Shown in pieces: positions 32,966 to 45,099 of a DNA stretch of 64,000 nt. Source of the DNA: Sipunculus nudus. Taxonomy: Eukaryota; Annelida; Sipuncula; Golfingiida; Sipunculidae. Below the pieces are notes generated by a model. The model ran no database searches. It had not been told where the DNA came from and worked only from the letters and a program-made list of their open reading frames with translations. The position numbers and the translations under genes are program-made. The DNA lies in assembly GCA_026874595.1 (NCBI GenBank), contig CM049321.1, positions 15,271,479 to 15,335,478 on the forward strand, given 5' to 3'. Each line of letters starts with the position of its first letter. Position 1 is the first letter of the stretch.

Positions 32966-34879
32966 GAAATAAACAATATCAATGACAAATGATAAAGAAA
33001 AGTGTATATCGAGCAGCCGATTGTCATCCACGGCAAAATAATGCCACAGTTACAAAGTTTACCATTGGAAACTAAAAACACACAGACTTAACCTCTTGAT
33101 ATGAAAATGGCTGTTCAAAGTAGAAACGTGCCTCCTCGCATTACGACGATATTTTAAACTGTACTAATTTTGATCGGCATGCAAAAACCGCAGAAAACCC
33201 GTGAATGTGGACAAATAGATGCATGCATAACATAAACGGCAAGTCTTATGGAAACAAGGTTGGACAGGTCTTGGTTTAAGAATGTGCAAAATGTAGCATT
33301 TTTTCTTTTTTTCCTTAAACATTTTAAATCTAGCTAGTTCAAAAACTAAAGCTAGGACTCAAAAGAGTATGGCAAATTCCTTACATTTTCGTAAAAATGC
33401 GTTAAGAAATTCCATGGATAAAATAATTGCTGGAAACCTGGTTTTAAATAAAATGTAGGTTCGACGGATTACAGGCAATTCAGCCATCACAGCATATGCC
33501 TCTCCGCCATTTTAGTCTAGCGTATTTGTCTACAAGACCAAGCATTTTTTTCCACGGAGTAAACCTTAAGGAAGAACCTTGCAATTTAAAGTGCACATCT
33601 TGGCCGTACATAATTCCAGGAATATTTCCTGTGGCTATGAATAAACACTTAATAACGACAGGCCATTATACACCTTGGCTCAGGGGAATACTCCATGAAA
33701 TCAGTGCAAGACTGTTCATGTTTTATGGCCATCATAAAATGGCAACACTATAGTGACTTGTAATAATGTATCTCTGTTCAGGCGGTACAGCCATAGCGGC
33801 TTTTTTAACGGATTAGGTTTTTTTTTATATATAGTTAAAATGTAAATAAATGAGTTTGATGTGAGTGGAATAACCCGATGATGGCCATATCGAGTAAATA
33901 CTTTGAGGTGCCAAACAAGTAATCTTAGTATTTTCCACATGGCATTTCCTCTTGATACTCTAAATGTGAACTCAGATATCACTTTTAGGAAATAACGTCG
34001 TGTCGATATTGTTGACTGCCAGTATTCCGCAAAGCAATAGCTAAGCACAGTTATATATAATATTTAAAATGTCAGTGTTCCTATTTTATTTTGTTTGGAA
34101 TATAAAACCAGTAACTGTCCCAAAAATTATCAATTAGATATAGGTATGCCTCGGCTGATGCTCGACTATAAGAATACCACACAGAAAAGTGCACATATAA
34201 CCAAGCCTTATCTTCACACAGAAAACAAACAACAATGTACTAATTTATTAATTATAATTGACGGTAGTTGCACTGAACCTTTGTCAGGAAACTCCTCATT
34301 GGTCACGCCTTTGATATGCACGTTTCGGGTCTGGAATTATTTGGAATGATGCAAAGAGTGTCCTTATTACGAATATATAAATCTCAAATATATTTGGCAG
34401 CGCAATCTGTCGGCAAATACGATTGTGTATCAATGCAGAAAGCTATTAGTAACTCAGAATCAAGGCCTTATGCCCATCGTATCTCTATATTTTCTGAAAC
34501 TCGAAGAGACATGTTATAAAATGTATAAAATATTCAGTTGTTCCTATAGCATCAACAAGAAAAATTGCTTATATCAAAAACATATGTACGAAGTAGTTAA
34601 AGTGTTGTCTTATATATTGCTTATTAATTTACAAAGTATCTGTAGGTATGTTACAATGTAGAGTGTCTCCGCTGGATTTCTAGCACCATCTGTTTTATTA
34701 AGGTAGACACTAAACTGGTTTTCAAATTTTTGATATTGATCGGATAGGAGAAGTTTATATATCTTATAAGGCGAGAAACTGATATGTTAATGGGAGTCAG
34801 CAAATGGGAAGATAGTATTTAATAGTTCGATAACCGGTTTCCTCTGGTATTTTTTAATAATTATATTGCACTAACTAGC

Positions 34880-34882
<3 letters not shown>
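32966..34882. other. AT-rich spacer, nothing recognised
   Basis: Open frames at 33496-34661 on both strands overlap each other, use non-ATG starts or lack motifs. I take them as chance. Confidence 0.45.
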
Positions 34883-34916
<34 letters not shown>

Positions 34917-34942
34917 TTATATATATATATATATATATATAT
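34883..34942. repeat. (TA)n array interrupted by AAATTT
   Basis: Two TA runs of about 31 and 24 bp. Confidence 0.95.
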
Positions 34943-35822
34943 TTAAACTTAAATAATAACTCAGGGTTAACAGATTTCTTGTTTCTGGTTATATTTTTTT
35001 TCTGATCAAATATTTACAATGATCTTTCCGTTTAAGTTATAATTATTATAATGATCATCATTATTATTCTTATTATGAGAAGAATATTTACGAAAAATAT
35101 TGATAATTAACTCATTTTTAGTGTTAAGTTCTCCTTGTTTTATTGGTTTATTTCGACAGAACAAATCAGTTTTTAATCAAATGTGTAGTAAGTGGAATAT
35201 TTTACCAATTTCGGACAGAGATCAATGTTCTTCAGACTGTTACACAAACTATCGTGAAGGTTAATCTCCTATCCTCTAATGTTGTTTTCGAAGAGAACTT
35301 TCAGGCGGATGGTAAACTATTATCAATTATTATAGCAATAAGAATAACCCTCTTGTAAAATTGAACATTTCAATACTTCAGACAGATTGCAAATTAATTC
35401 ACGTAGTTTGTCTTGGATTCAAGATTTATCCGACCAGTGTTGTAAATTCAAAATCTCATAAGACGGGAAATATCCTTTTACTACTCTGTGGAGCTTAAGG
35501 TGTGTAAGAAACCATAGACATCCTCTGGATGCCGACGAGGCACAAAAATCCCAGCACAGCTGATTTTTTTTTGGTACCAGTGTCATTCTCGTCGCCAATT
35601 CAATACAATCACAAGGACCGTGATCTTTATGGTTACCCATCCCTGTGCGCATCAGCTTGTGGAAGCGAGTTGTTTTTCCCCTACACCGACCACAGACACC
35701 TATCAGGGCAGTCTCGACTAGACGGACCACTTTGTCTCCATTAGGCTAAGCAGTCGACGCCCAACTGTTCCCCCTTTCATACACAAAATGTTTACAACCC
35801 GAGTTGGCCACAGCGGTTTGGC
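34943..35822. other. Spacer, with a GC-richer patch at 35500-35760
   Basis: The patch has longer open frames on both strands but no motif, ATG start or splice site I can support. A retroelement remnant is possible. Confidence 0.35.
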
Positions 35823-36001
35823 GGTCCCCCGGAACACCCAAAACACCGGTATTTTGGGTAATTATGCATTCACTCTTCTTGAACAGATTCCTTATATGAT
35901 TATCTATCAAATGAAATAACTATTCAGCTTCGCTTTTAAATTTAAGCAGGTGTTTCGTCATAATACTAAATATACCGGTGTTTTGGGTGTTTCGGGGGAC
36001 C
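35823..36001. mobile_element. Small inverted-repeat element (MITE-like), 179 bp
   Basis: The 30-bp arm at 35823-35852 (GGTCCCCCGGAACACCCAAA...) and the arm at 35972-36001 are reverse complements with one mismatch. They enclose ~119 bp of AT-rich sequence. The arms start GGTCCCCCG. No matching flanking duplication was found. It is short, non-coding and could fold into a long hairpin if transcribed. Confidence 0.65.
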
Positions 36002-36684
36002 CTTTATACGGGCATCTAGCACCAATGCATGAGGTGTACATTTTAGTGTTGAAAAGAGGCATTCGCGCTTGCGCTGTAATGAAGTTGCTGCTTGAAAACG
36101 GCTCCAAAATATTCTTGAGCGTTACCCATTTAGGAAGGTGGATAAAAACCCGCTATCAACCCGTAATGAATGCGCATTGGAGCGTTTACAGGGCAATCAA
36201 TCCATAGCGTTTTCACACCGTTTTGTCCAAATTTTGAATCGAATTCTATTTTAAGCTTGAGTGTAGTTGACTATGAGGTCATAGATATGTGACCAAACTT
36301 ACTTAATTAGTCTTGAGTTGATTTGGGGAATATAAGGTAGGCAGGGTTGTGCACTGAAGAAAACTACCCAAACTGATAGGCATGCCAGGGATGCCTGTAC
36401 AAGTGCGGAGGGGATTCATGATTCACGATTCATTTTACCATATATTTACAATTTACAATATATTAACAATCATCTGAGAGGCATTGCCTGGAACTAGTTG
36501 AAAATTGAAACACTGTACAAGTTAACTTGAGGATTAAATCGCCTTTAGAAATAAAAGGAAAACTAAAAAAAGGTTTTCATGTAGAAAATAACTGAAATTG
36601 ACATCTCCCGACCAGAAAACCTTAACCATACAACTTCATTTTATTCATTCTTCTGGCGCAACAAAAATTTTATTTTTTTTTGTC
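36002..36684. other. Spacer, nothing recognised
   Basis: Moderately AT-rich. An 85-codon frame at 35950-36207 overlaps the right arm of the inverted-repeat element and has no recognised motif. Confidence 0.4.
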
Positions 36685-39290
36685 ATACTCAATATGTAAT
36701 CAATATATCCGCTGTTTTCATGCAACCTTCGTGACCTGGTGCTAAGTGCCTGGGACCTTATGATGACAATACGGTGTACGAGTGTAATAAATTTAAACCG
36801 GTGACTAAATCTGTTAAACGACTAAACGAAAAAAAATAAAAATAATACGAACGAGTATCTTCGGTGAATAGAAGGCTATACAAGACAATAAAGTAGAAAA
36901 GAAGGAGATTTACAAATTCACTAAAACAGTTTTCCTAAAACTTGCAATGATAAGGCTAGATGAAGCAGGTTGATATAAAATGCTATTTTGTGTACCACCT
37001 GTGATAAATATGATTACTTGCTAAAAGCTATGCTTTAAAATAACTTTTAAAAGTATTACACTTTTAAACATAGGAGAAACTGTCATATATTCTTATTGCT
37101 AATCGGTGAATTGACTGCATACATTAAACTGTTCAGCAAAAGTAGCACAAAAACTGTAAACAAGTCATCGTTGAAACTACAGGTACATTGAAAAGATCTT
37201 TGTGGCAAAGAAAATCAATCTGATCAAATGGATAAAGGTAGAAAAGTGGGATTCCCAACATATGTTTAATGTATAAAATATCATAACGCCTTAACATTAT
37301 CGGATAATTACAGAATAAAGGTGAAGGGGGATTTTAAAGCAATCTGGTCAAATGAATAAAGATAGAAAAAGAAGGATTACCAGCAGATGTTTAATGTATC
37401 CTATATTATATCGGAAATAAAGGTGAAGGTTTTTAATGCATGAGAAGAGAATATTATACATACGGGTGCCATCTGCTTTCCATTGGTCCTGTTTTTTTTC
37501 TGGCATTAATTCATTGACATAATATTGTTGGAGTTATAACAGGAATAATATATACCTTTATTTGTAAGAGCAAACATCGAGTTAATACAACCTGTTAAAA
37601 CAAATTAAAAATAACAAGCACAGAGCTGCTTAATGTTGCTCTTTACAGTGATATGTTTAACTGAACAATCTTATTTGAATTTTCCTGACCAGGTGAATAT
37701 AAATAAGTCATTCTGAATGTGCTTTTATCAGACTTTACATTATACTTTTCGAACGTACTTTGCTTAACATTACTTCGTCATGCAGTAAATTCTGGCCCGT
37801 GTGTCGAATAAGGGATATCCTAATCAAAATACAAGTGGAACTAAATCCACTGGAAAAAAGATGGATAAACCGACAAACAGAGACAGATATGGAGTCGAGG
37901 TACCGGCAGGAGGATAAAGCTCTGTCAAGTTCAAACTGATAGAATGAACCGATGATCCAGTTTATCTAGTCTGTTCGGCCATTTTGCCGTCTAATAGTCA
38001 AACCTATCTCTGACACAGTCGCAGTCTCCTCATGACTCTCAGGACAACATCGATAATCACGGGTGGTCTGATCTATTTGTAACTTTTATATTGGGGCGTT
38101 TGTCTGTCTTCATGTGCTGAGCTGACTATAATTGGGTGTAATCGCTCGTGCTATTCTGAAGGCCTTTTTATAATAACAGGAAAGTAATGATAAACTCTGA
38201 ATATATAACGCAGTTGTCTAGAGCTTATTTTCTTGCTTCTCTTTACCAGAAAGATAAACAGACATCCTCTCTGAAAAATGATTAGAAATGATATCAAGAC
38301 GGGCATAAACATTCCAAGGTCTGCAGTCCTTCTAATAAATCATGGCCATTTGTCCATCCATTTGTTTTAATTTTCGGTTGTCATATAATTTGCGTTTAGC
38401 CCTTCGATGTAGTCTTTTTTCGGCGTTATCTAAAGGAGAACCTTTAGCTTTCCCAAAAATTGACAGATAATGTGCTTGAGTTTAAAAACTGGGAGAAAAT
38501 GTTTCACATCATAACATATTGTAACGTGCAACCGAGTTCACAAACAAAAGAAAAGCTCTGCTGGTTTTCTACTAGGTCTTTACTCGTCAAAGGTCAAACA
38601 TACACTACTGGGTGAGGACCAAACCCCTTCATACATTGATATATCACACATAAACGCCCCCCCTCATAAATCAAGTTAGCAACAAGCCTGTTAGCCTCTG
38701 GGTAAACCTAGCCAGCCTACAGGCACCAGGACATGCAAGCAGCTGATCCCAGTCCCTTTACCACATGACTGTTCACAGTTGTAGGACTGAACTTGTGTGA
38801 GAAATGTCAACCAAAATGTTTTATTTATCTATACATAACCAAGCTCAACTGTTCCTTTGTCCATTAGAAATAATATAATATAATCTTATCTAACTATAAA
38901 CAAACATTTCGTGAACTCTATAATACAATTGTGTAGGATAAAAACAAAGATCGCGGAAAAGTGGAATTGAACAATTACACATAAAAAAAAATGCACCTCG
39001 TGTGTTTTTGTTTTGAGATGGTAAATGTTCAGTGCTAAATACCAAAGATCACATTTACAATATTATGGCGTCTTTCTATTCACCTCCAGAAGTCACATAT
39101 GTACGTATGTTCTCAACTCTTTACGCATCTCAACAGCGCCATTGAGGCCGGTTTCTCAGCACTCTCTAGCGAGTTTATCAGTCAGATAACCCTTTCTCCA
39201 AATTAACTCAAAGCAATACTCATACCCTTTAACCAAGTATGCTTATTGCTCCTGTGGGCTGTCTTTTGGGTTAAGCGAACATTGACTCAC
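36685..39290. repeat. Paralogous block E, copy 1 (partners 42745-44870 and 41735-42130)
   Basis: Long collinear similarity with 42745-44870. Examples are ACCTTATGATGACAATACGGTGTA, GTACTTTGCTTAACATT, AAATTCTGGCCCGTGTGTCG, ACACAGTCGCAGTCTCCTCA, CATTCCAAGGTCTGCAGTCCTTCTAATAAA and ACTGTTCACAGTTGTAGGAC. The last ~450 bp also match a third partial copy. Numerous small indels separate the copies. No exon is evident in any of them. Confidence 0.85.
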
Positions 39291-39391
39291 TGAAGATGTT
39301 TTTTGCTTTATCGAGCAGCTACAGGTTGTTGTTGTCAAGACCTCAGCCCTGTGCGCTCCTTAAGCATAATTTTGAGAGCCAACAGACGTGA

Positions 39392-39595
39392 TTACACCGA
39401 GCCAAGCAGAAAGCCGTGAGAGACCGCCACAGTTTTTCCTTCACCGATGACTTTACAGAAAGCCACAGCACCCACAGCCACAAAGGCAAAAGCAGCATAC
39501 ATTCCTTTCACCGATCCCAGCAGCGAAGACCCAGCCATGCCAAACGAGAGCCGAACTGGATCTGCGAAACGAGAGAGCTTCGAGAGCAGTGCCAT
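39392..39595 (-). CDS. Uncharacterised small ORF, 67 codons, one hydrophobic segment
   Basis: ATG at 39595 in a strong context (AAAATGG) opens MALLSKLSRFADPVRLSFG.... A hydrophobic stretch near residues 31-49 (GMYAAFAFVAVGAVAFCKV) could span a membrane. The segment is GC-richer than its flanks and lies just beyond block E. A possible 3' splice acceptor (TTCTGTGCAG on the minus strand) sits upstream near 39662. I do not recognise the family. A small mitochondrial or membrane protein, a first exon, or chance are all open. Confidence 0.25.
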   Translation of the reverse strand: MALLSKLSRFADPVRLSFGMAGSSLLGSVKGMYAAFAFVAVGAVAFCKVIGEGKTVAVSHGFLLGSV

Positions 39596-39789
39596 TTTAT
39601 ACTTGCAGTTTCGGCCTTTTAGATAGTACTAGACAGTATCAACACTACAAAGTCTGTACCTGCACAGAATAAACATAATATTTAACGCTGAAGGCCAAAT
39701 AGGAACATAGGTCGGAAGCTATATAGTCTTAATCGAGCCATCAGGTGAAACGCACGCGTTGTCAAGGAAACTGTCGATTGACAAACCTG

Positions 39790-39880
39790 GAATGTGATTG
39801 GTTGAAAAATCACGCAGGCGGATATATTAAAGGGGAGCACAGGAGGAGCAATTTCTATTCGTAATTTAGAGTATGGAGAC
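39790..39880 (+). promoter_or_regulatory. Promoter-like ATTGG/TATA pair
   Basis: An inverted CCAAT box (ATTGGTT at 39797-39803) and TATATTAA at 39823-39830 precede an ATG at 39873. The spacing of the two boxes is tighter than usual. It lies back-to-back with the minus-strand ORF ending at 39595, so a bidirectional promoter is conceivable. The downstream plus-strand frame is only ~25 codons and runs through a C15 homopolymer (39888-39902). Confidence 0.25.
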
Positions 39881-40293
39881 CTCCTACCCCCCCCCCCCCC
39901 CCGAGCACATTGATCCTTGTTACGGTGTATGACACTTTAAACTAACAAGTACTACACACGCTTTCCTTAAAAGTCTAGTATGTAAAACCTTAACGATATT
40001 TTATTATAAAAAGTCTTTATAAAATACCATTTTGTCGTTGGAACTTTGTTATCATATCATATTATCGACCATTTGTCTATTTTATTCATTTCTAAAATAC
40101 TGCTGTTCTTTGATATTTGAGGGAATATGCGACACTGTGGCACATTTCTCTTAATCTTAATCCCCTTTTATGTTTTAATATTACAGTTAGAGCCTATATA
40201 TAATAAAAAAATAAATTACCAGCCGTTGGGGGGGGGGGGCATGTCCCATATGTCACCTATAAATTGCACCGATTGGGAGCCCCTCTTGGTGCC

Positions 40294-40363
40294 TAAACCT
40301 GACATATAACTGTAGATGATGCGTCCGATAAACCTGACATATAACTGTAGATGATGCGTCCGA
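40294..40363 (+). repeat. Perfect 35-bp tandem duplication
   Basis: The unit TAAACCTGACATATAACTGT... ending GCGTCCGA occurs twice without mismatch (40294-40328 and 40329-40363), so it is recent. A G12 run lies just upstream at 40228-40239. Confidence 0.95.
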
Positions 40364-40381
40364 AACAAGCGGAGTGAGAAG

Positions 40382-40699
40382 ATGAGCTTAACTAAACCGC
40401 TGCTTATGCAGCGTAGCTTAAATATCACAGTCATTTTATTGTTACCAGTCAACAATAAAGGTTGTAACGGTAGATATTTATCTCTTTATGTTATCCGAAC
40501 AAACACCTTGTTTAACATGCTCATACGTGAGGTAAAATTAAAATTGAATATACAAGCCAGAGCAGAAAAAATAATTAAAAACATCGGATATATGTTAAAG
40601 AATCATGGCATGTTCCATTATTTCGAAATGCGAGAAGATTACTATGACCTAATACTGAAGCAGAAAAGCAGGGGATTTTATGGTCAAGTCCCGTTGTAA
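40382..40699 (+). CDS. Uncharacterised ORF, 105 codons
   Basis: ATG-started frame MSLTKPLLMQRSLNITVILL... with a C-terminal half rich in Lys, Arg and aromatic residues (RAEKIIKNIGYMLKNHGMF). No motif is recognised and no splice or promoter signal fits. Most likely chance in unique sequence between E blocks. Confidence 0.12.
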   Translation: MSLTKPLLMQRSLNITVILLLPVNNKGCNGRYLSLYVIRTNTLFNMLIREVKLKLNIQARAEKIIKNIGYMLKNHGMFHYFEMREDYYDLILKQKSRGFYGQVPL

Positions 40700-40874
40700 A
40701 CCTTTATCCCTCTGCGGTCACAATAGTATCTAATTAGACGACCATATGTTGGAAAGGTTGCATTTCCGACAGAGGTATAATTGCTCCAGGCCGGGAAAGG
40801 TCGTTTATTATACAGTGGAATAATTCATGTGGCATTTAGACTCGGTATTGAAAATGAGCACTATTATGTTTCAG

Positions 40875-40948
40875 GTCTTTCTGCAAGCCTCTCTGTCAAT
40901 ACCGAAATTATTAAATTATGAGGTAAACATTGGATACATTAGCTCGAG
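40875..40948 (+). CDS. Candidate internal exon, 74 bp
   Basis: A good 3' splice site (TATGTTTCAG|GTC) and a consensus 5' splice site (CTCGAG|GTAAGT) enclose 74 bp that are open in one frame (VFLQASLSIPKLLNYEVN...). The two splice sites are what support it; the peptide matches nothing I know. Such pairs also occur by chance in 64 kb. Confidence 0.2.
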
Positions 40949-41734
40949 GTAAGTGCAAGTTTCTAAAGAGGAATATGGAGTATTAAAGCAATGTATTTGA
41001 AATTAAAAGCATTATTTCCGGGTAACTTACAATAGCTCAATTTATGCTCACCTGAATAGGCAAATCGATCATTCGGAATTAGAGACACGATTTCTCTCTG
41101 GTTACACTTTTCTTCATGGAAAGGTAATTACCAAAAGCCCACTTTATACTTTAAAAAAGGGTAGAATTTTCTGTGTGATTGTGCGATAAACTTCAATCAG
41201 GAACAAAGGTATTTTATAGATCACACTCCATAGATACTCTTATTTCCTTTTATATCTGTGTTCCTTTTTCTCTGAGTTGCTTCTATTCAGCACAATCTAG
41301 ATATATAGGTTAATTTTGTTTGCTCGCTGAATTGCTTGTTTGTAGAATAATGTACCTTCTATTGACTACACATATGGCCTTAAGCCATCGGGAAGAAAAT
41401 CAATACAGTATATACACTAATATCGTAAACGCTGTAAATTTCCCTGAAGGATGGAAAATCAACATCAAACCAACTAAAGAGATATCATTCCTGAAGTTAC
41501 ATTTGTTTTGATTCGTTCTTTATAACTGTATTTTGAATATTTTTTTAAAATATATTTATGATGTAACTTAAGGGTCGGGCTTGTAAATCGCTTGGCTTAA
41601 CGCTCAATTTATGTCGACTTGACAGAGCAATTGTTATTCAGATTAGATTTTAGTGTTCTTCCATTACTTCACAAAGCTGTACATTATTTACTTATATTAA
41701 TAAAAATGTTATATTTTCTTATATTAACCAAGCG
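40949..41734. other. Spacer, nothing recognised
   Basis: A 63-codon frame at 41320-41511 (…FPEGWKINIKPTKEISFLKL) reads protein-like but begins at TTG and has no supporting signal. Confidence 0.4.
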
Positions 41735-42130
41735 CAATTGTTCCTTTGTTCTTTTTAAATCCTAACATACTTTTATACAAACATCTCTTGCACGATCGTA
41801 CAATGGTGTAAAATAAAACACAGGCCATGGAAAACTCCATGGTTAAAGTAAACATTTACACATAAGAAAAAAGTGCACCTAGTCTCAAGACGGTTAATGT
41901 ACAGTATCATATACCAATGATCTGATTTCGATCAAAATGGCGTCCGCGGGATCTTTTCGCCACCTCTAGCAGTCATATTTGTTCTTATATTTTCGACACT
42001 CTCTAGAGCTATTGAACCTGGTTTATCTGTCAGATTACCATCACTCGTAACAATACTTATATCCTAACCCTGGTAACCAAGTATTTTTTTTTGCTCCCTG
42101 AGGTGTCGTCTGGTTAAAGCGAGCCATGAC
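41735..42130. repeat. Paralogous block E, partial copy 3
   Basis: Matches the distal ~450 bp of block E copy 1 (AAGTGCACCT, GACGGTTAATGTACAGT, ATGGCGTC, ATCTGTCAGATTACC, AACCAAGTAT). Confidence 0.75.
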
Positions 42131-42334
42131 TGGTCTTAAGGCACTGGTGATGAATATGATAGAACGGATGCAGTTTTAGAAGAAAAAATAAAGGTAAGAT
42201 GAATGAATAATACACAACACATTTTTTAACACACATCCCAAAAATACTACAAACTATCTTCAAATGTTCCTTTTACATCGTTTTCTTCCTTGGACATTTC
42301 AGAAAGGTAAAAAGTAATTTTTTTTGCGAGAAGA

Positions 42335-42620
42335 AACCGCGGGGTCAGCTTCGTCATGATATACAAACGCACTTGAAAACGACGACATATCCGTTGAAAA
42401 TGACGACGTGTAATTCCGAAGCTACCTATCCTGTTTTCACAAAAGGTTATGGAAAAAAAATGTTCAGGGTAAACTGTCACGACAAATATTCAGATATAAG
42501 GTTTACTATCGATATGAACTAAATAAGATGAAAAAAACAAGCACGTGATTGGTACCGCAAATATCATGGAACTAGAGAAGGTTTCTCTAATATCCTCAAT
42601 ATTCCTTTCTATTTATTCTC
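42335..42620. repeat. Paralogous block F, copy 1 (partner 49815-50095)
   Basis: ATCCGTTGAAAA, CTATCCTGTT, GGTTATG, GTTCAGG, AGATGAAAAAA, GCACGTGATTGGTAC and AGGTTTCTCTAATAT line up in order with the partner. Confidence 0.75.
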
Positions 42621-42744
42621 TTATCTGATACAGTCCAGCTGTAAACACAGGAGGTAATGAAACTATTTAAATTTAAAAACTCCGCCAATATACCTTTACC
42701 ATTGGCTTACCCTTACGGTGAAACAAACATTATTCATATTTATT

Positions 42745-44870
42745 TTAATAAAACTCAATATTTAATCAATATGTACCCGCCCTGTCCAGGTGCTCAGTGC
42801 CCGAGACCTTATGATGACAATACGGTGTATGAGTGAAATAAATTAAAATCGGTAACTAAATCTATGGAACTACTAAACAGAAAAATAGATTTAAAAAATC
42901 AAATATATCAAATAACATTTAAATAAGTACAATAAAACGAGTATCGTTGATGATGGGGGGGGGGGGGTAACAAAATATTTAAGAAAAAACTAACAATGAT
43001 ACAGTTGGATGAAGCACATGGATTTTAAATCTATGCTGTGTAGAACCTGTGACTAATATGATTAATTTCTTAAAGCTATGCTTTAAAATAACATTTAAAA
43101 GTATTTTTTAAACAGAGGAGAATCAGTCCTATATTCTAATTGCTAAGCCATGAATTGACTGCTTACATTAAATTGTCAAGCAAAAATAGCAAAAAATGTA
43201 TGCATATCATCGTAGAAACTACAGGTACAATGAAAAGTTCTTAGTGACAAATTTTATAGGAAAATTAAAGAATAAAGGTGAAGGATTTTAATGTATGAGA
43301 GGAGAATATTAAACGTATGGGAGCCAACTGCTTCCACTGGTAGTGTATTGTGCTGGCATTAATTGATTGACAAAATTTAATAATTGTTTTTTAACCAACA
43401 TTTATCATGGTTATAACAGGATTAATATATACCGTTAACAGAGCAAACATCAAGCGAATACAACCTGTAATTACAATTCAAAATAACAAACAAAGAACTG
43501 CTACATGTAGCTCTGCACATTGACATGTTTTGAATACTGAATATTTTTTTTTTTAATTTTGCTGGACAGTCGTACACTGATTTGACATTCTGAATTTGCC
43601 TTTATCAGACATTATACTTTGCGAACGTACTTTGCTTAACATTGCTTTATCATACAGTAAATTCTGGCCCGTGTGTCGTATGAGAGATATCCGTATCACA
43701 GTTCAAATGAAACTAAATCTGCTGGAAAAGAGATAGATAGACCGACAAACTAGGAAAGATATGGAGTCAAATAACGGGCAGGAAGATAAAGGTTGTTTCC
43801 ATAGGTCTGTGAAGTCTATACTGATAGAAAGAACTGATGATTAAGTTTATCTACTCTGAAAGGTTCTTTTGCCGTCAAATAGTTAAACCTATCTCTAACA
43901 CAGTCGCAGTCTCCTCAGGACCTTCCGGACTACATAAACACATTGATATTCACTGATCGTCTGATATATTTGTAACTTTTATATTACGGCGTTTGTCTGT
44001 CTGCAAGTGCTGAGCTGACTATTATTGGGCGTAATCGCTCATGCTATTCTGAAGGCCTTTTTATATTGGCAAGAAACTAAAGATACACTCTGAATATATA
44101 ACACGATTGTCTGGAGCTTATTTTCTTGCTGCTGTTTACCGGACAGAAAAACATCCAATCTGGAACAATGAATGGAAATGCTATCACGACGGGCATAAAC
44201 ATTCCAAGGTCTGCAGTCCTTCTAATAAAACATGGCAATTTGTCCATTCATTTGTTTTAATTTTCGGTTGTCATGTATTTTTAAACAAGGCTGTTTAGCC
44301 TTTTAATAATTTGCGTTTAGCTTTTCGATGTATCCATTTTTGGCGATATCTAAAGGGGAACATTGAGCTTTCTCAAAAAATGTCAGAGCATATAATAGAG
44401 TTATACAAGTGGCACAATTTTTTTTTTTCTCAACACAGCTTATTTCTTACCTATTTCCGGAAATCGTGAGCATTGGAGCCGATGCATCGTCCCTTTACCA
44501 CTTGACTGTTCACAGTTGTAGGACAAACTTTTGCGGAAAAAGTCATCCAAAATGTTGTATTTGTCTTATTCTCTCATTATCTTATTAGCTCAACTGTTCC
44601 TTTGTCCATTTGAAATCTTATGTAATATAACTGCAAACACTTCGTGAACTTTAGTACAGTTGTGTAGTATAGAAACAAGGGCTGCGGGAAAGTCAATGTT
44701 CAAATTGAATATTACATATTAAAAAACAAAACCCATGCCCCTCGCGTGTCTTGATTTTAAGACGGTTAATATACAGTGCCATATACAAAGATCACTTTAA
44801 CAATGTTTCTCGTCACCTCCAGAGGTAACATATGTACGTATGTTATCAGCTCTTTAGATGAAACTGTATT
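42745..44870. repeat. Paralogous block E, copy 2
   Basis: Collinear partner of 36685-39140, slightly shorter because of scattered deletions. Contains a G11 run at 42957-42967. Confidence 0.85.
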
Positions 44871-45068
44871 CTCCTCTTGAGAGCGACGTGCTCAACAACC
44901 CCGCTGTCAGTTCCCATTTTTACTCCATAGAACTTTGGAGCACAGTTCTAACATGAGAAATAGCAATAACGGGAGACCACAAGTGGTCAAATTTAAGCAG
45001 AGTTGATTTTTGCGGACTTCAGTAACACATTCTTCGCCGCTTTGTCAGAGTTACAAATAAATAATAAA

Positions 45069-45099
<31 letters not shown>

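Noticed and set aside
33496-34661. Cluster of 67-110 codon frames
   Set aside because: Overlapping frames on both strands, some with non-ATG starts, with no motif, splice site or promoter.
39072-39150. Duplicated first exon beginning ATGGCGTC in the E blocks
   Set aside because: The ATG frame is short, is closed in one copy and lost in another, and no splice donor follows.
40340-40372. Second hammerhead (GATGATGCGTCCGAAAC)
   Set aside because: No CTGANGA and no stem II between the core boxes; only a superficial match.
42141-42192. Exon ending AAATAAAG|GTAAGA (GDEYDRTDAVLEEKIK)
   Set aside because: The donor is fair but the upstream acceptor lacks a pyrimidine tract and a stop precedes it; too little to list as a gene.
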